DNA of 64,000 nucleotides from Acidobacteriota bacterium (lineage in GTDB: Bacteria > Acidobacteriota > Vicinamibacteria > Vicinamibacterales > UBA2999), in the NCBI GenBank assembly GCA_016192845.1, contig JACPTI010000102.1:1-64000 (forward strand). The letters run 5' to 3'. Shown piece by piece: positions 21,819 through 30,736 of this stretch (positions are counted from its first letter, which is position 1; every line of letters begins with the position of its first letter). Made by a program: the position numbers and the translations under genes. The notes under the pieces are model-generated. The model saw nothing but the letters and a program-made list of their open reading frames with translations, searched no databases and was not told the origin of the DNA.

Positions 21819-22886
21819 CTACTTCCGCTTGACGAACCGGTAGTCGCCCGAGACGTGCATCTCGAGCAGATGCGTCGGCACGCCGCTGCTGTCGGTGACG
21901 AACTTGACCCCCCATCCGAACAGGCCGGCAAAGGTCGTGTCCGATTGCGCGATCAGGATCGCTTTTCCTCTGTTGCTCAATTCGGCCGCCAGCCGCCCGT
22001 TCTCGACGGTGATCTGGATGATTCGGGGATGCGGGCCCTCGCCCCACAAGTCCTGTTCGACATAGGTGCCGACATACTTCGCCAGGATCGCCGGTGCGAC
22101 CATGGCCTCGTTCTTCTTTTCGTCCGAGGCCTTGCCCACCCAGCTCTCGAGGCTCCTGTACGCGCCCTCGGCGCACACCGCGTCGAACAGTTCCGTGTCC
22201 GGTTCCAGCTCGGCGTTGAACTTCACCGTCCACGGCCGCGCGTAGACGTTCGGATCGCTGAACGTGACTTCGATGTCCATGTGCCCGACATCGCGCCGCC
22301 GGTAGCGCTCGGTCATGCGCAGCGCCTCCGAGTGGGGATGGCCGTAGGAGTCGAGCCACGTCTTGTCGTTGTAGCCGTAGCTCTCGACAACGAGCATGTC
22401 ACCCTCCCATCGTCCGACCGAATAGCCCATCCAGGTCGGATTGGGCTCCTTCTCCAGCGGGCGGCCGTCCATGAAGATCTGGCGGAAGGTGACATCCGGG
22501 TCGAGCATCAGAATCAGGCCGGGGGTCTGCACGATCTTGAACATCCGCTCGCTGGTGAGGTACGCGGGACCCCAGGGGAGGCAGTGAACGGCCATGTGAC
22601 CTTTCCCGAGGTGCTCCATGCGCTCGGCCACGAGGTTGCGCGCCCACGGCTGTATCTCCTCGGGCCTGAGGTCCGCGGCAATGTTGCGGCGGTATTTCTG
22701 GTTGTTGGTCCGCTGCCAGAGTCCCGACAGGTCCGGCTTGCCGTCGGGGGTGCGCGGCGCCGGCGCGGTCCGGTTGGGTTTACCGTCGGGTGTGCGTGGG
22801 ATGCCGGGTGTTGGATAGTTCAGCCACTGCGCGGCCAGCGGCGTCGCGAGCACGGACAGGACGATCACGAGACCAAGGCGCTTCAT
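21819..22886 (-). CDS. Secreted GRWEGDTLVV-family protein, member 3
   Basis: 355 residues from ATG 22886. The sequence tracks member 2 throughout: MKRLGLVIVLSVLATPLAAQ, KPDLSGLWQRTNNQKYRRNI, CLPWGPAYLTSERMFKIVQT, GRWEGDMLVVESYGYNDKTW, RRRDVGHMDIEVTFSD, then the same C-terminal beta-rich domain. The 5' flanking DNA is also alike (CTCCTGCGTGACGG and the -10 region), so gene and promoter were duplicated together. The conservation of both suggests both are expressed. Role unknown, periplasmic or secreted. Confidence 0.82.
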   Translation of the reverse strand: MKRLGLVIVLSVLATPLAAQWLNYPTPGIPRTPDGKPNRTAPAPRTPDGKPDLSGLWQRTNNQKYRRNIAADLRPEEIQPWARNLVAERMEHLGKGHMAVHCLPWGPAYLTSERMFKIVQTPGLILMLDPDVTFRQIFMDGRPLEKEPNPTWMGYSVGRWEGDMLVVESYGYNDKTWLDSYGHPHSEALRMTERYRRRDVGHMDIEVTFSDPNVYARPWTVKFNAELEPDTELFDAVCAEGAYRSLESWVGKASDEKKNEAMVAPAILAKYVGTYVEQDLWGEGPHPRIIQITVENGRLAAELSNRGKAILIAQSDTTFAGLFGWGVKFVTDSSGVPTHLLEMHVSGDYRFVKRK

Positions 22887-22961
22887 GATTCCATCTCCTG
22901 CGTGACGGACGAGGCGCCGAACTCGAGGGTGCGTGAGCCCGATGATGCGGAATCCGGCGGG

Positions 22962-22967
22962 ATTATA
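22962..22967 (-). promoter_or_regulatory. Putative -10 box for member 3
   Basis: ATTATA (TATAAT toward the gene at 22886) sits in a context like that upstream of member 2: GCGGAATCCGGCGGGATTAT here against CTGAAATCCGGGGCGATTAT there. This supports a real promoter preserved through the duplication. Confidence 0.5.
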
Positions 22968-23156
22968 GCCGTTGAATGCACGCCGTAGGCTGCCGAATCC
23001 GGCTGCCGGGGCCCAAGGCGCGGACTTCGTGTGCTGGAATGCGCTAGCGTCCGGCAACTGGTTGGTCTATTCTTGACCCGCGGGTCGCTTCGTCCTTCGA
23101 CGCGCTCGTGAACACCCCGAGCGTGTCGAGGAACCCGCCCTACACCTGGAGGACGG

Positions 23157-25628
23157 ATGGCGCAGCGCTGGCGGGTCTGGTCGGCTGGCGGGTTGGCGGT
23201 CATCTTGGTATCTGCAGGGTCCCTTGGCGCCGGCGCGCCGCCACCGCAACTCGTCCCCAGTCATTCGACCGGCGCTCCCTCGCCGCGCGCTGTTCTCGGC
23301 CAGTACTGCGTCACGTGCCACAACGACACCACCAAGACCGCCGGTCTCTCGCTGGCAGCGCTCGATGTCGACCGCGCGGGCGAGCATGCCGAGGTGTGGG
23401 AGAAGGTCGTCCGGAAGCTGCGCGTCCGGATGATGCCGCCACCCGGCGCGCGGCGACCGGCGGAGACGGCCTACGACGCCCTTGTCTCGCATCTCGAGAC
23501 GGCGCTCGATCGGGCCGCGGCAGCGACGCCGAATCCGGGACGCGCGGAGACGTTCCGGCGCCTCAATCGAACGGAATATCAGAACGCCATCCGCGATCTG
23601 CTCGGCGTCGAGGTGGACGTGGCGTCACTGCTCCCGAAAGACGACGTGAGCCACGGGTTCGACAACGTAGGGGTGGGGGAGCTCTCGCCCACGCTCCTCG
23701 AGCGCTATCTGGCGGCGGCGCAGAAGGTCAGCCGCCTTGCCGTCGGCAGCCCGCCGCCGGCGCCGACGACGCACATCGTGCTGCTGCCGGCGGACCTCAC
23801 GCAGGAGGATCATTTCGAGGGCCTGCCGTTCGGCACGCGCGGCGGCACGTCCATCCGGCACATGTTTCCCCTCGACGGCACCTACGAATTCCAGATCCGG
23901 CTCTCACGCGATCGCAACGAGAACGTCGAGGGGCTGTACGAGCCGCACGAGCTGGAGCTCACGCTGGACGGCCAGCGGCTGGAGTTGTTCACGGTCGTCC
24001 CGAATCGCAACAAGGTGGGCGACTACTACGCAGACGAGGCGGTCGACCGAGACCTGAAGGTGCGCGCCACCGTGCGCGCGGGGCCGCACGAGCTGGGGGC
24101 GACCTTCCAGCGGAAGACGTTCGCGCTGCTCGAGACGGTGCGGCAGCCGTACCCGGCGCACTTCAACATGGACCGGCACCCGCGCGTGCAGCCGGCGGTC
24201 CATTCGGTCTCGATTACTGGTCCGTTCGATGCGCGGGGCGCCGGCGACACGCCGAGCCGGCGGCGGATCTTCGTCTGCCGGCCCGCGGTGCCGGCAGACG
24301 AGGCGGCGTGCGCCAAAACGATTCTCTCGACGCTGGCGCGGCGGGCGTACCGGCGGGCGGTCACCGATGCCGACCTCGGGGTGCCGCTCGCGCTCTACCG
24401 CGACGTGCGCGTGCAGGAGGGGTTCGAAGCGGGCATCGAGATGGGGCTGCGGGCGATTCTCGCCAGCACGGAGTTCCTCTTCCGCATCGAGCGCGATCCG
24501 GCGAACGTGGCGCCGAACACGGCGGGGTCCCCATCGCGCCTCCCACCCCACGGCGCAGGCGCCGTGAGGGCCCCGGGCCTGCGCGATGGGGTGCCCGTCG
24601 CGTACCGCGTCAGCGGCGTGGAGCTCGCCTCGCGGCTGTCGTTCTTCCTCTGGAGCAGCATCCCGGACGAGGAACTGCTCGGCCGCGCGCTTGACGGCAC
24701 GCTCCGCCGGCCGGAGGTGCTGGAGCGGCAGGTGCGGCGCATGCTCGCCGATCGGCGGGCCGAGGCGCTGGTGTCGAACTTCGCCGGGCAGTGGCTGTAC
24801 CTGCGGAACCTCGACGCAGTGAGCCCCGACCCGCGCACCTTCCCGGAGTTCGACGACAACCTGCGCCAGGCGTTCCGGCGCGAGACCGAGCTGCTCTTCG
24901 AGAGCATCGTCAGGGAAGACCGCAACGTGCTCGACCTGCTGCGGGCGCCGTACACATTCGTCAACGAGCGTCTCGCCCGGCACTACGGGATTCCGAACGT
25001 CTACGGGAGCCGGTTCCGCCGGGTCGCGCTCGCTGAGGACGGCGTGCGCGCCGGCCTTCTCGGGCACGGCAGCATCCTGACGGTCACCTCGTACGCGAAC
25101 CGGACATCGCCGGTGCTCCGCGGCAAGTGGATTCTGGAGAATATCCTCGGCACGCCGCCGCCTCCGCCGCCCGGCAACGTCCCGCCGCTCAGCAATCCGC
25201 CGGTTGGCAAAGCGCTCTCCATGCGCGAGCGGATGGCGCAACATCGCTCGAATCCGGCGTGCTCGGGCTGCCATCAGCTGATGGATCCGGCGGGCCTGTC
25301 GATGGAGAACTTCGATGCGATCGGCCGCTGGCGGACGCGCACCGAGGCAGGCACGCCGGTCGATGCGACGGGCGGGCTGCCCGGAGGGACGACGTTCGAT
25401 GGCGTGGCCGGGCTGCGGAAGGCAATCCTGAGCCGCCCGGAGCTGTTCGCGACCACGGTCACCGAAAAGCTGCTCACGTACGCGCTGGGCCGTGGACTCG
25501 AGTACTACGACGCCCCGGCCGTTCGTGCCATTACGCGTGACGCGCGCAGCCAGGACTATCGGTTTTCGTCGCTCGTGCTGGGTGTGGTGAAGAGCGCGCC
25601 GTTCCAGATGCGGAAGACGGCGAATTGA
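23157..25628 (+). CDS. Secreted DUF1592/DUF1588/DUF1585 c-type cytochrome
   Basis: 823 residues: a signal peptide, then a planctomycete-type cytochrome with CVTCH at 51-55, DUF1587 (about 125-190, FRRLNRTEYQNAIRDLLGV), a carbohydrate-binding-like section, DUF1595/DUF1592 (LASRLSFFLWSSIPDEEL), DUF1588 (GLLGHGSILTVTSYANRTSP) and DUF1585 (ALGRGLEYYDAPAVRAI), with a second heme motif CSGCH. Residues 456-480 are encoded by a palindromic repeat and are absent from the usual family pattern here. The role is unknown but probably periplasmic electron transfer. It leads a run of exported-protein genes. Confidence 0.9.
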   Translation: MAQRWRVWSAGGLAVILVSAGSLGAGAPPPQLVPSHSTGAPSPRAVLGQYCVTCHNDTTKTAGLSLAALDVDRAGEHAEVWEKVVRKLRVRMMPPPGARRPAETAYDALVSHLETALDRAAAATPNPGRAETFRRLNRTEYQNAIRDLLGVEVDVASLLPKDDVSHGFDNVGVGELSPTLLERYLAAAQKVSRLAVGSPPPAPTTHIVLLPADLTQEDHFEGLPFGTRGGTSIRHMFPLDGTYEFQIRLSRDRNENVEGLYEPHELELTLDGQRLELFTVVPNRNKVGDYYADEAVDRDLKVRATVRAGPHELGATFQRKTFALLETVRQPYPAHFNMDRHPRVQPAVHSVSITGPFDARGAGDTPSRRRIFVCRPAVPADEAACAKTILSTLARRAYRRAVTDADLGVPLALYRDVRVQEGFEAGIEMGLRAILASTEFLFRIERDPANVAPNTAGSPSRLPPHGAGAVRAPGLRDGVPVAYRVSGVELASRLSFFLWSSIPDEELLGRALDGTLRRPEVLERQVRRMLADRRAEALVSNFAGQWLYLRNLDAVSPDPRTFPEFDDNLRQAFRRETELLFESIVREDRNVLDLLRAPYTFVNERLARHYGIPNVYGSRFRRVALAEDGVRAGLLGHGSILTVTSYANRTSPVLRGKWILENILGTPPPPPPGNVPPLSNPPVGKALSMRERMAQHRSNPACSGCHQLMDPAGLSMENFDAIGRWRTRTEAGTPVDATGGLPGGTTFDGVAGLRKAILSRPELFATTVTEKLLTYALGRGLEYYDAPAVRAITRDARSQDYRFSSLVLGVVKSAPFQMRKTAN
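24522..24597. repeat. GGGGTCCCC palindrome element inside a coding region
   Basis: GCGGGGTCCCCATCGCGC opens the element and GCGCGATGGGGTG closes it, giving perfect 11-base arms at 24529-24539 and 24581-24591, with CGGCGC-AG-GCGCCG stem inside. The same outer sequences occur at 53627-53659. It keeps the reading frame of the DUF1592 gene. Confidence 0.8.
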
Positions 25629-25704
25629 ATCGTGTCGTTCACACTTCTGGCTTCTGAGTTCTCGGTTCGTGTTCTGGAGCGTGAACGACGGCAAGGAGTT
25701 GTGC

Positions 25705-27051
25705 ATGTTCATCACCAAGACCTCGTTGCCCCGGCGTACGTTCCTGCACGGCATGGGGACGATGCTGGCGCTGCCGCTGTTCGACGCGATGGTGCCTGCC
25801 GCGTCCGCGCTCGCGCAGACTGCGGCGCGGCCAGTGCGCCGCCTCGGGTTCGTGTACATCCCGATGGGCGCGAACGCGGCCCAGTGGGTGCCGAGCGGGG
25901 AAGGGCGGATGACCGAGCTGTCGCCGTCGCTGGCGTCGCTCGTGCCGTTCATCGATCAGGTCACCGTTATCAGCAACCTCGAGCTCCGGAACGCCTACAC
26001 CACCGGGAACCACGCCTCGGCGAACTGTGCGTTCCTCAGCTGCGCCAAGGCGAAGCGCACCGAGGGGACCGACTACGAGCTGGGCATCACGGTCGACCAG
26101 ATTGCCGCACAGGCGATCGGACGCGAGACGCCGATTCCGTCGCTGGAGCTGGGGACGGATCTGATCGCCCAGGTCGGCAACTGCGACAACGGGTTCGCCT
26201 GCGCGTATCAGAACAATCTCTCCTGGTCGTCGCCGACAACTCCGCTCCCGACCGAAGCCGATCCGCGGGTCGTGTTCGAGCGCCTGTTCGGCGACGGCGG
26301 GCCGCCGGAGCGCCGGCGCGCCGACCTGCAGCGGAACGGCAGCATCCTCGACTGGATGACCACCGACATGGCCCGACTCCGGCGCCAGCTCGGCGCCGCC
26401 GATCGCACGCGGCTGGCGCAGTATCTCGACTCGGTGCGCGAGGTCGAGCGCCGCATCCAGCGCGCCGAGAAGGCGACGGCCGAGGGGGTGACGCTGGATC
26501 TCGACCGGCCCGCGACCGTGCCGGCCGTGTGGGAAGACCACGTGAAGCTGATGTTCGACCTGCAGGTGCTCGCGCTGCAGACCGACACGACGCGGGTGAT
26601 CACGTTCCAGATGGCGCGCGAGACGAGCACGCGGACGTATCCGCACATCGGGGTGCCCGAACCGCACCATCCGGTCTCGCATCATACGAACGATCCGGAG
26701 AAGCTGGCCAAGCTGGCCAAGATCAACGCGCACCACGTGTCGCTCTTCGCGTACCTGGTCCAGCGGTTGAAGGAAACGCCCGACGGCGACGGCTCGCTGC
26801 TCGATCACTCCATGTACCTGCTCGGCAGCGGGATGGGGAATCCCGACGTTCACGATCACTCGAACCTGCCAATCGTCGTCGCCGGCGGCGGCGCCGGAAG
26901 GCTCCGGGGCGGACGTCACGTCAAGTACGCGGAGCAGACGCCGCTCGCCAACCTGCATCTGACGCTGCTCGACAAGGTCGGCGTCCATCTCGACCGCTTC
27001 GTCGACAGTACCGGCAGGGTTGCGGAGGTCCAGGAACCGCTCAACGTCTGA
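25705..27051 (+). CDS. Tat-exported DUF1552 protein
   Basis: 448 residues from ATG 25705, with a twin-arginine signal (SLPRRTFLHGMGTMLALPLF). The DUF1552 pattern follows: RLGFVYIPMGANAAQW, SLVPFIDQVTVISNLE, TTGNHASANCAFLS, then HHPVSHHTND and LLGSGMGNPDVHDHSNLPIV. DUF1552 genes almost always follow a DUF1592 gene in Acidobacteriota and Planctomycetes, as here (76 bases after), which suggests a common exported complex. The fold is alkaline-phosphatase/sulfatase-like in the related DUF1501 proteins; the activity is unknown. Confidence 0.88.
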   Translation: MFITKTSLPRRTFLHGMGTMLALPLFDAMVPAASALAQTAARPVRRLGFVYIPMGANAAQWVPSGEGRMTELSPSLASLVPFIDQVTVISNLELRNAYTTGNHASANCAFLSCAKAKRTEGTDYELGITVDQIAAQAIGRETPIPSLELGTDLIAQVGNCDNGFACAYQNNLSWSSPTTPLPTEADPRVVFERLFGDGGPPERRRADLQRNGSILDWMTTDMARLRRQLGAADRTRLAQYLDSVREVERRIQRAEKATAEGVTLDLDRPATVPAVWEDHVKLMFDLQVLALQTDTTRVITFQMARETSTRTYPHIGVPEPHHPVSHHTNDPEKLAKLAKINAHHVSLFAYLVQRLKETPDGDGSLLDHSMYLLGSGMGNPDVHDHSNLPIVVAGGGAGRLRGGRHVKYAEQTPLANLHLTLLDKVGVHLDRFVDSTGRVAEVQEPLNV

Positions 27052-27058
27052 GGAGCCG

Positions 27059-28453
27059 ATGCGGGCCAACGTCGCAGGCCGAGTGCTGACGCTGTCGTTG
27101 CTGGTCCTGGGCGGTGCGGGAGGAGCCGCCGCCCAGCAGCCCGACGTGCGCCCGGACGGGACCACGCCGCTGCACTATGCGGCCCATGCGGACGACCTCG
27201 AGACGATGGCGCGGTTGATCGCCGCGGGCGCCGACGTGAAGGCGGCGAACCGGTACGGCGTGACGCCGCTCTGGCTTGCGTGCATCAACGGCAGCGCCGC
27301 CGCCATCGACCTGTTCCTGAGGGCGGGCGCCGACGTCAACACCGTGCTGCCCGGCGGCGAGACGGTACTGATGACGGCGGCACGCACGGGGAAGGTCGAT
27401 GCGGTGAACGTCCTCCTCCGGTACGGCGCGGACGTGAACGCCAAGGAGGGATGGCACGGCCAGACCTCGCTGATGTGGGCGGCGGCCGAGGGGCATGCCG
27501 CGGCGATCGAGGCGCTCGTCGCGCGCGGTGCCGACGTGCACGCGCGTTCGAGCGGCGGCTTCACGGCGCTGCTGTTTGCGGCCCGCGAGGGGCAGATCGA
27601 TGCGGTGAAAGCGCTCGTCTCGGCGGGCGCCGACCTGAACGATTCGATTCCGGCGACGACGCCGATGCACGACCCTGTCGCGGAGGACACGAACCCGGCG
27701 CCCGCAGAAGCGGGCCTGAACGTGTTCCTGCTCGCGGCCGCCAACGCGCACTACGAGCTGGCTGCGTGGCTGCTGGATCGCGGCGCCGACCCGAACGCGG
27801 CGCCTCGCGGATGGACGGCGCTGCACCAGGTGTCCTGGGTGCGGAAGGCGGGGATCGCCGGGAGCAACAACCCCGCGCCGCAAGGCTCCGGCAACATGGA
27901 CAGCTTGGAGTTCGTCAGGCGGCTTGTGGCCAAAGGCGCGGCGATCAACGCGCGCGTGACGAAAAAGCCGCCGATGGGGCTGACCACCTTGAACTCGATC
28001 GGCGCGACGCCGTTCCTGCTCGCCGCGAGGACCGCCGATTTCGAGCTGATGCGGCTGCTCGCCGAGCTGGGCGCCGATCCAAAGCTCCCGAACGAAGACA
28101 ACACGACGCCGCTCATGGTCGCGGCCGGCGTGGGCACGCAGAACCCTGGTGAGGATCCGGGCACCGAGCCGGAGGTGCTGGAAGCCGTGAAAGTCGCGCT
28201 GGAGCTCGGCAGCGATTTGAACGCGTCCGACAACAACGGCGAGACCGTCATGCACGGCGCCGCCTACAAGCACGTGCCGTCCGTGGTGCGCTATCTGGCC
28301 GAACGAGGCGCGCGGATCGACATCTGGAACCGACCCAACAAGCGCGGATGGACGCCGCTCAAGATCGCCGAGGGCGTTCAGCGGGGGATGAACATCATCA
28401 GTTCACCCCCGACGGCCGCGGCGATCCGCCAGGTGCTGGAGTCTCTACGGTAA
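27059..28453 (+). CDS. Secreted ankyrin-repeat protein
   Basis: 464 residues from ATG 27059: a signal peptide (MRANVAGRVLTLSLLVLGGA) then about ten ankyrin repeats, e.g. TPLHYAAHADDLETMARLIA, GADVNAKEGWHGQTSLMWAA and GATPFLLAARTADFELMRLL. Ankyrin repeats are protein-binding scaffolds; export makes this a periplasmic adaptor. It starts 8 bases after the DUF1552 gene stop, an arrangement recurrent in this bacterial group, so DUF1592, DUF1552 and ankyrin proteins likely act together. No enzymatic domain is present. Confidence 0.9.
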   Translation: MRANVAGRVLTLSLLVLGGAGGAAAQQPDVRPDGTTPLHYAAHADDLETMARLIAAGADVKAANRYGVTPLWLACINGSAAAIDLFLRAGADVNTVLPGGETVLMTAARTGKVDAVNVLLRYGADVNAKEGWHGQTSLMWAAAEGHAAAIEALVARGADVHARSSGGFTALLFAAREGQIDAVKALVSAGADLNDSIPATTPMHDPVAEDTNPAPAEAGLNVFLLAAANAHYELAAWLLDRGADPNAAPRGWTALHQVSWVRKAGIAGSNNPAPQGSGNMDSLEFVRRLVAKGAAINARVTKKPPMGLTTLNSIGATPFLLAARTADFELMRLLAELGADPKLPNEDNTTPLMVAAGVGTQNPGEDPGTEPEVLEAVKVALELGSDLNASDNNGETVMHGAAYKHVPSVVRYLAERGARIDIWNRPNKRGWTPLKIAEGVQRGMNIISSPPTAAAIRQVLESLR

Positions 28454-28493
28454 ACCCCGGCCTCATAGTTTCGGAGCTTGGCAGGAGGGAACC

Positions 28494-29837
28494 ATGGCCA
28501 CCATACCGAGATCCCTGATTTCCAGTGCTGCCGGCCTGATTGTGGCAGCCTTCTTCGCCGCCCCCGCCGTGGCGGCCGCGCAGACGCCGACCGCGCAGGA
28601 GCCAACGTTCGCAAAGGACGTCGCGCCGATCCTGCAGCGTTCCTGTCAGGTCTGCCATCGGCCCGGCTCGATCGCCCCGATGTCGTTGATGACCCATGAG
28701 CAGGTGCGGCCGTGGGCCAGGGCGATCAAGCAACGCACCTTGACTCGCGAGATGCCGCCCTGGCACATCGATCGAAACGTGGGCATCAGCAGGTTCAAGA
28801 ACGATCGCTCACTGTCCGATGCCGAGATCGAGACGGTTGCCAAATGGGTGGATGCCGGCGCGCCCCTTGGGAACCCGGCCGACATGCCGCCTCCGCGGCA
28901 GTTCGAGGACGTGGACAAGTGGCACATGGAGGCGCCCGACCTGATCGTGACGCTCCCGCAGGACCTGATCGTCCCCGCCCAGGGGCCCGACAGGTGGGTG
29001 GACATTCTCGTGGACGCCGGTGTGACCGAGGACCGATACCTGAAGGCTGTGGAAACCAAACCCAGCAAGGGCTTCAGGGTCGTCCACCACTCGGTACAGA
29101 CGATGAGAGATCCCGACGGGTCCATTGATGATACCGACAGTCCGCGGGGAGTCTTGCTCAACGAGTATGCGCTGGGCAAGAACGCCGACGTCTTCCCCGA
29201 GGGCGCCGGCCGTCTGATGAAGGCGGGCTCGAAGATCAATTTCAATCTCCATCTCCACCCGATTGGCGAGGAGATGAACGCCAACGTGGAGCTTGGGCTC
29301 AAGTTCTATCCGAAAGGATACGTCCCGAAGTACGTCGAGATTTCAGAGGGCGTCGGGAGAAATCAAGATCTCGACATTCCGGCCAACACCGACAACGTCC
29401 GATCCGACGGCTACTTCACCCTGACCAGACCGGCCCGAATCCTGTCGTTCCAGCCCCACATGCACAACCGCGGGAAGGCGATGTGCGTGGAGGCTATCTA
29501 CCCGCCCACGGACACTCCGGCCACGGGGAACACGCAGCAGCAGAACCGAGTGGAGACGCTGAGCTGCGTGGATCGGTATCAGTTCGCCTGGCACGTCGTC
29601 TACCTCTACGACGAGGATGTGCAGCCGCTGCTCCCCGCCGGGACCGTCCTGCACGTCATCGGGTGGCACAACAACACGGCCGCCAATAAGTTCAATCCCG
29701 ACCCGGACAACCTCATCACCTACGGGCAGCGGACGATTGACGACATGAGTTTCGCCTGGATGAGTTGGTACTATCTCTCCGACGAGGACTACAAGCAGCA
29801 GGTCGAAGCGCGGAGGGCCAGAAACACGACCAACTGA
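28494..29837 (+). CDS. Exported cytochrome c with PHM-like copper monooxygenase domain
   Basis: 447 residues: a signal peptide, one heme motif (CQVCH, 51-55) in a short cytochrome domain, and then a domain with histidine clusters like copper type II ascorbate-dependent monooxygenases: NFNLHLHPIGEEMNANVELG, FQPHMHNRGKAMCVEAIY and HVIGWHNNTAANKFNPDPDN. The combination of heme domain and PHM-like domain is a known Acidobacteriota architecture; the substrate is unknown. It follows the ankyrin gene by 40 bases. Confidence 0.8.
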   Translation: MATIPRSLISSAAGLIVAAFFAAPAVAAAQTPTAQEPTFAKDVAPILQRSCQVCHRPGSIAPMSLMTHEQVRPWARAIKQRTLTREMPPWHIDRNVGISRFKNDRSLSDAEIETVAKWVDAGAPLGNPADMPPPRQFEDVDKWHMEAPDLIVTLPQDLIVPAQGPDRWVDILVDAGVTEDRYLKAVETKPSKGFRVVHHSVQTMRDPDGSIDDTDSPRGVLLNEYALGKNADVFPEGAGRLMKAGSKINFNLHLHPIGEEMNANVELGLKFYPKGYVPKYVEISEGVGRNQDLDIPANTDNVRSDGYFTLTRPARILSFQPHMHNRGKAMCVEAIYPPTDTPATGNTQQQNRVETLSCVDRYQFAWHVVYLYDEDVQPLLPAGTVLHVIGWHNNTAANKFNPDPDNLITYGQRTIDDMSFAWMSWYYLSDEDYKQQVEARRARNTTN

Positions 29838-29842
29838 CAACC

Positions 29843-30712
29843 ATGACACCCCACTCCCGATATGTGATAGGCGCGCTCGCGCTGGCGCTGATGGTCGTGG
29901 CCGAGCGGCACGCAGGCGCACAGGTGCGATATATGAGGGGGCAGAACGTCGCTCCCGCATTTGAGGGCTGGGAGCGGAACCCCGACGGCACGTTCAATAT
30001 GGTCTTCGGATATCTGAACAGGAATTATGAGGAGGAGGTCGACATCCCAGTCGGCCCGAACAACGCGGTCGATGTGGATGGGCCCGATCGAGGTCAGCCC
30101 ACGCATTTATACCCGAGACGGCAGCGATTCGTCTTCAAGGTCCCGGTGCCGAAAGATTGGGACAAGAATCGGAAGATCGTATGGACGTTGACGTCCCGCG
30201 GGCGGACGGAGATGGCGAAGGGGTGGCTTCAACCGGAATGGGAGCTGAATCCCGAGGTGGTGTCCGAAAATAGGGGCGGCGGTGTCCTCGCGGAGGGCAA
30301 CCAACCTCCGTCCATCACGGGCAGCCCCGCGCAGACGATCACGCTGTCGAATCCGGCCACGTTGACCGTCTCGGCGACCGATGACGGGTTACCGAAACCG
30401 CCACCGCGGCGCTCGAATGCCTCACCTCCATCCCCTAACCTCACTCCTGCGACTCCGGACCCAAACACGCGGACGCGCCGTACGGAGGGCGTGCGGATCA
30501 GATGGATCCAGTACAGAGGCCCTGGCAAAGTGACCTTCGATCCCAGCAATGCTCCCGCCGTGTACGGCACGCCCGTCGAGCTGCGGACCAGCGTGAGTTT
30601 CAGCGCGCCCGGAACATATGTGGTGCGGGCGATCGCCAGCGACGGCCAGCTCGAATCGATACACGAGGTGACCGTGACGGTGAACCCGAACAGGTCGGTT
30701 CAGAACCGTTGA
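29843..30712 (+). CDS. Exported partner of the PHM-like cytochrome
   Basis: 289 residues from ATG 29843, 5 bases after the cytochrome gene. A signal peptide (YVIGALALALMVVAERHAGA) is followed by RGQNVAPAFEGWERNPDGTF, NMVFGYLNRNYEEEVDIPVG and RRQRFVFKVPVPKDW. These segments define an uncharacterised exported protein usually found immediately after PHM-like cytochromes. A proline-rich linker (about residues 175-215) leads to an Ig-like C-terminal domain (VELRTSVSFSAPGTYVVRAI). Probably works with the cytochrome. Confidence 0.75.
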   Translation: MTPHSRYVIGALALALMVVAERHAGAQVRYMRGQNVAPAFEGWERNPDGTFNMVFGYLNRNYEEEVDIPVGPNNAVDVDGPDRGQPTHLYPRRQRFVFKVPVPKDWDKNRKIVWTLTSRGRTEMAKGWLQPEWELNPEVVSENRGGGVLAEGNQPPSITGSPAQTITLSNPATLTVSATDDGLPKPPPRRSNASPPSPNLTPATPDPNTRTRRTEGVRIRWIQYRGPGKVTFDPSNAPAVYGTPVELRTSVSFSAPGTYVVRAIASDGQLESIHEVTVTVNPNRSVQNR

Positions 30713-30736
30713 GCAGCGCCGCAGCGATCCGGGAGG

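Noticed and set aside
23904..25952. Long minus-strand frame opposite the DUF1592 gene
   Set aside because: Shadow of a recognised multi-domain gene; the product is low-complexity arginine/proline-rich.
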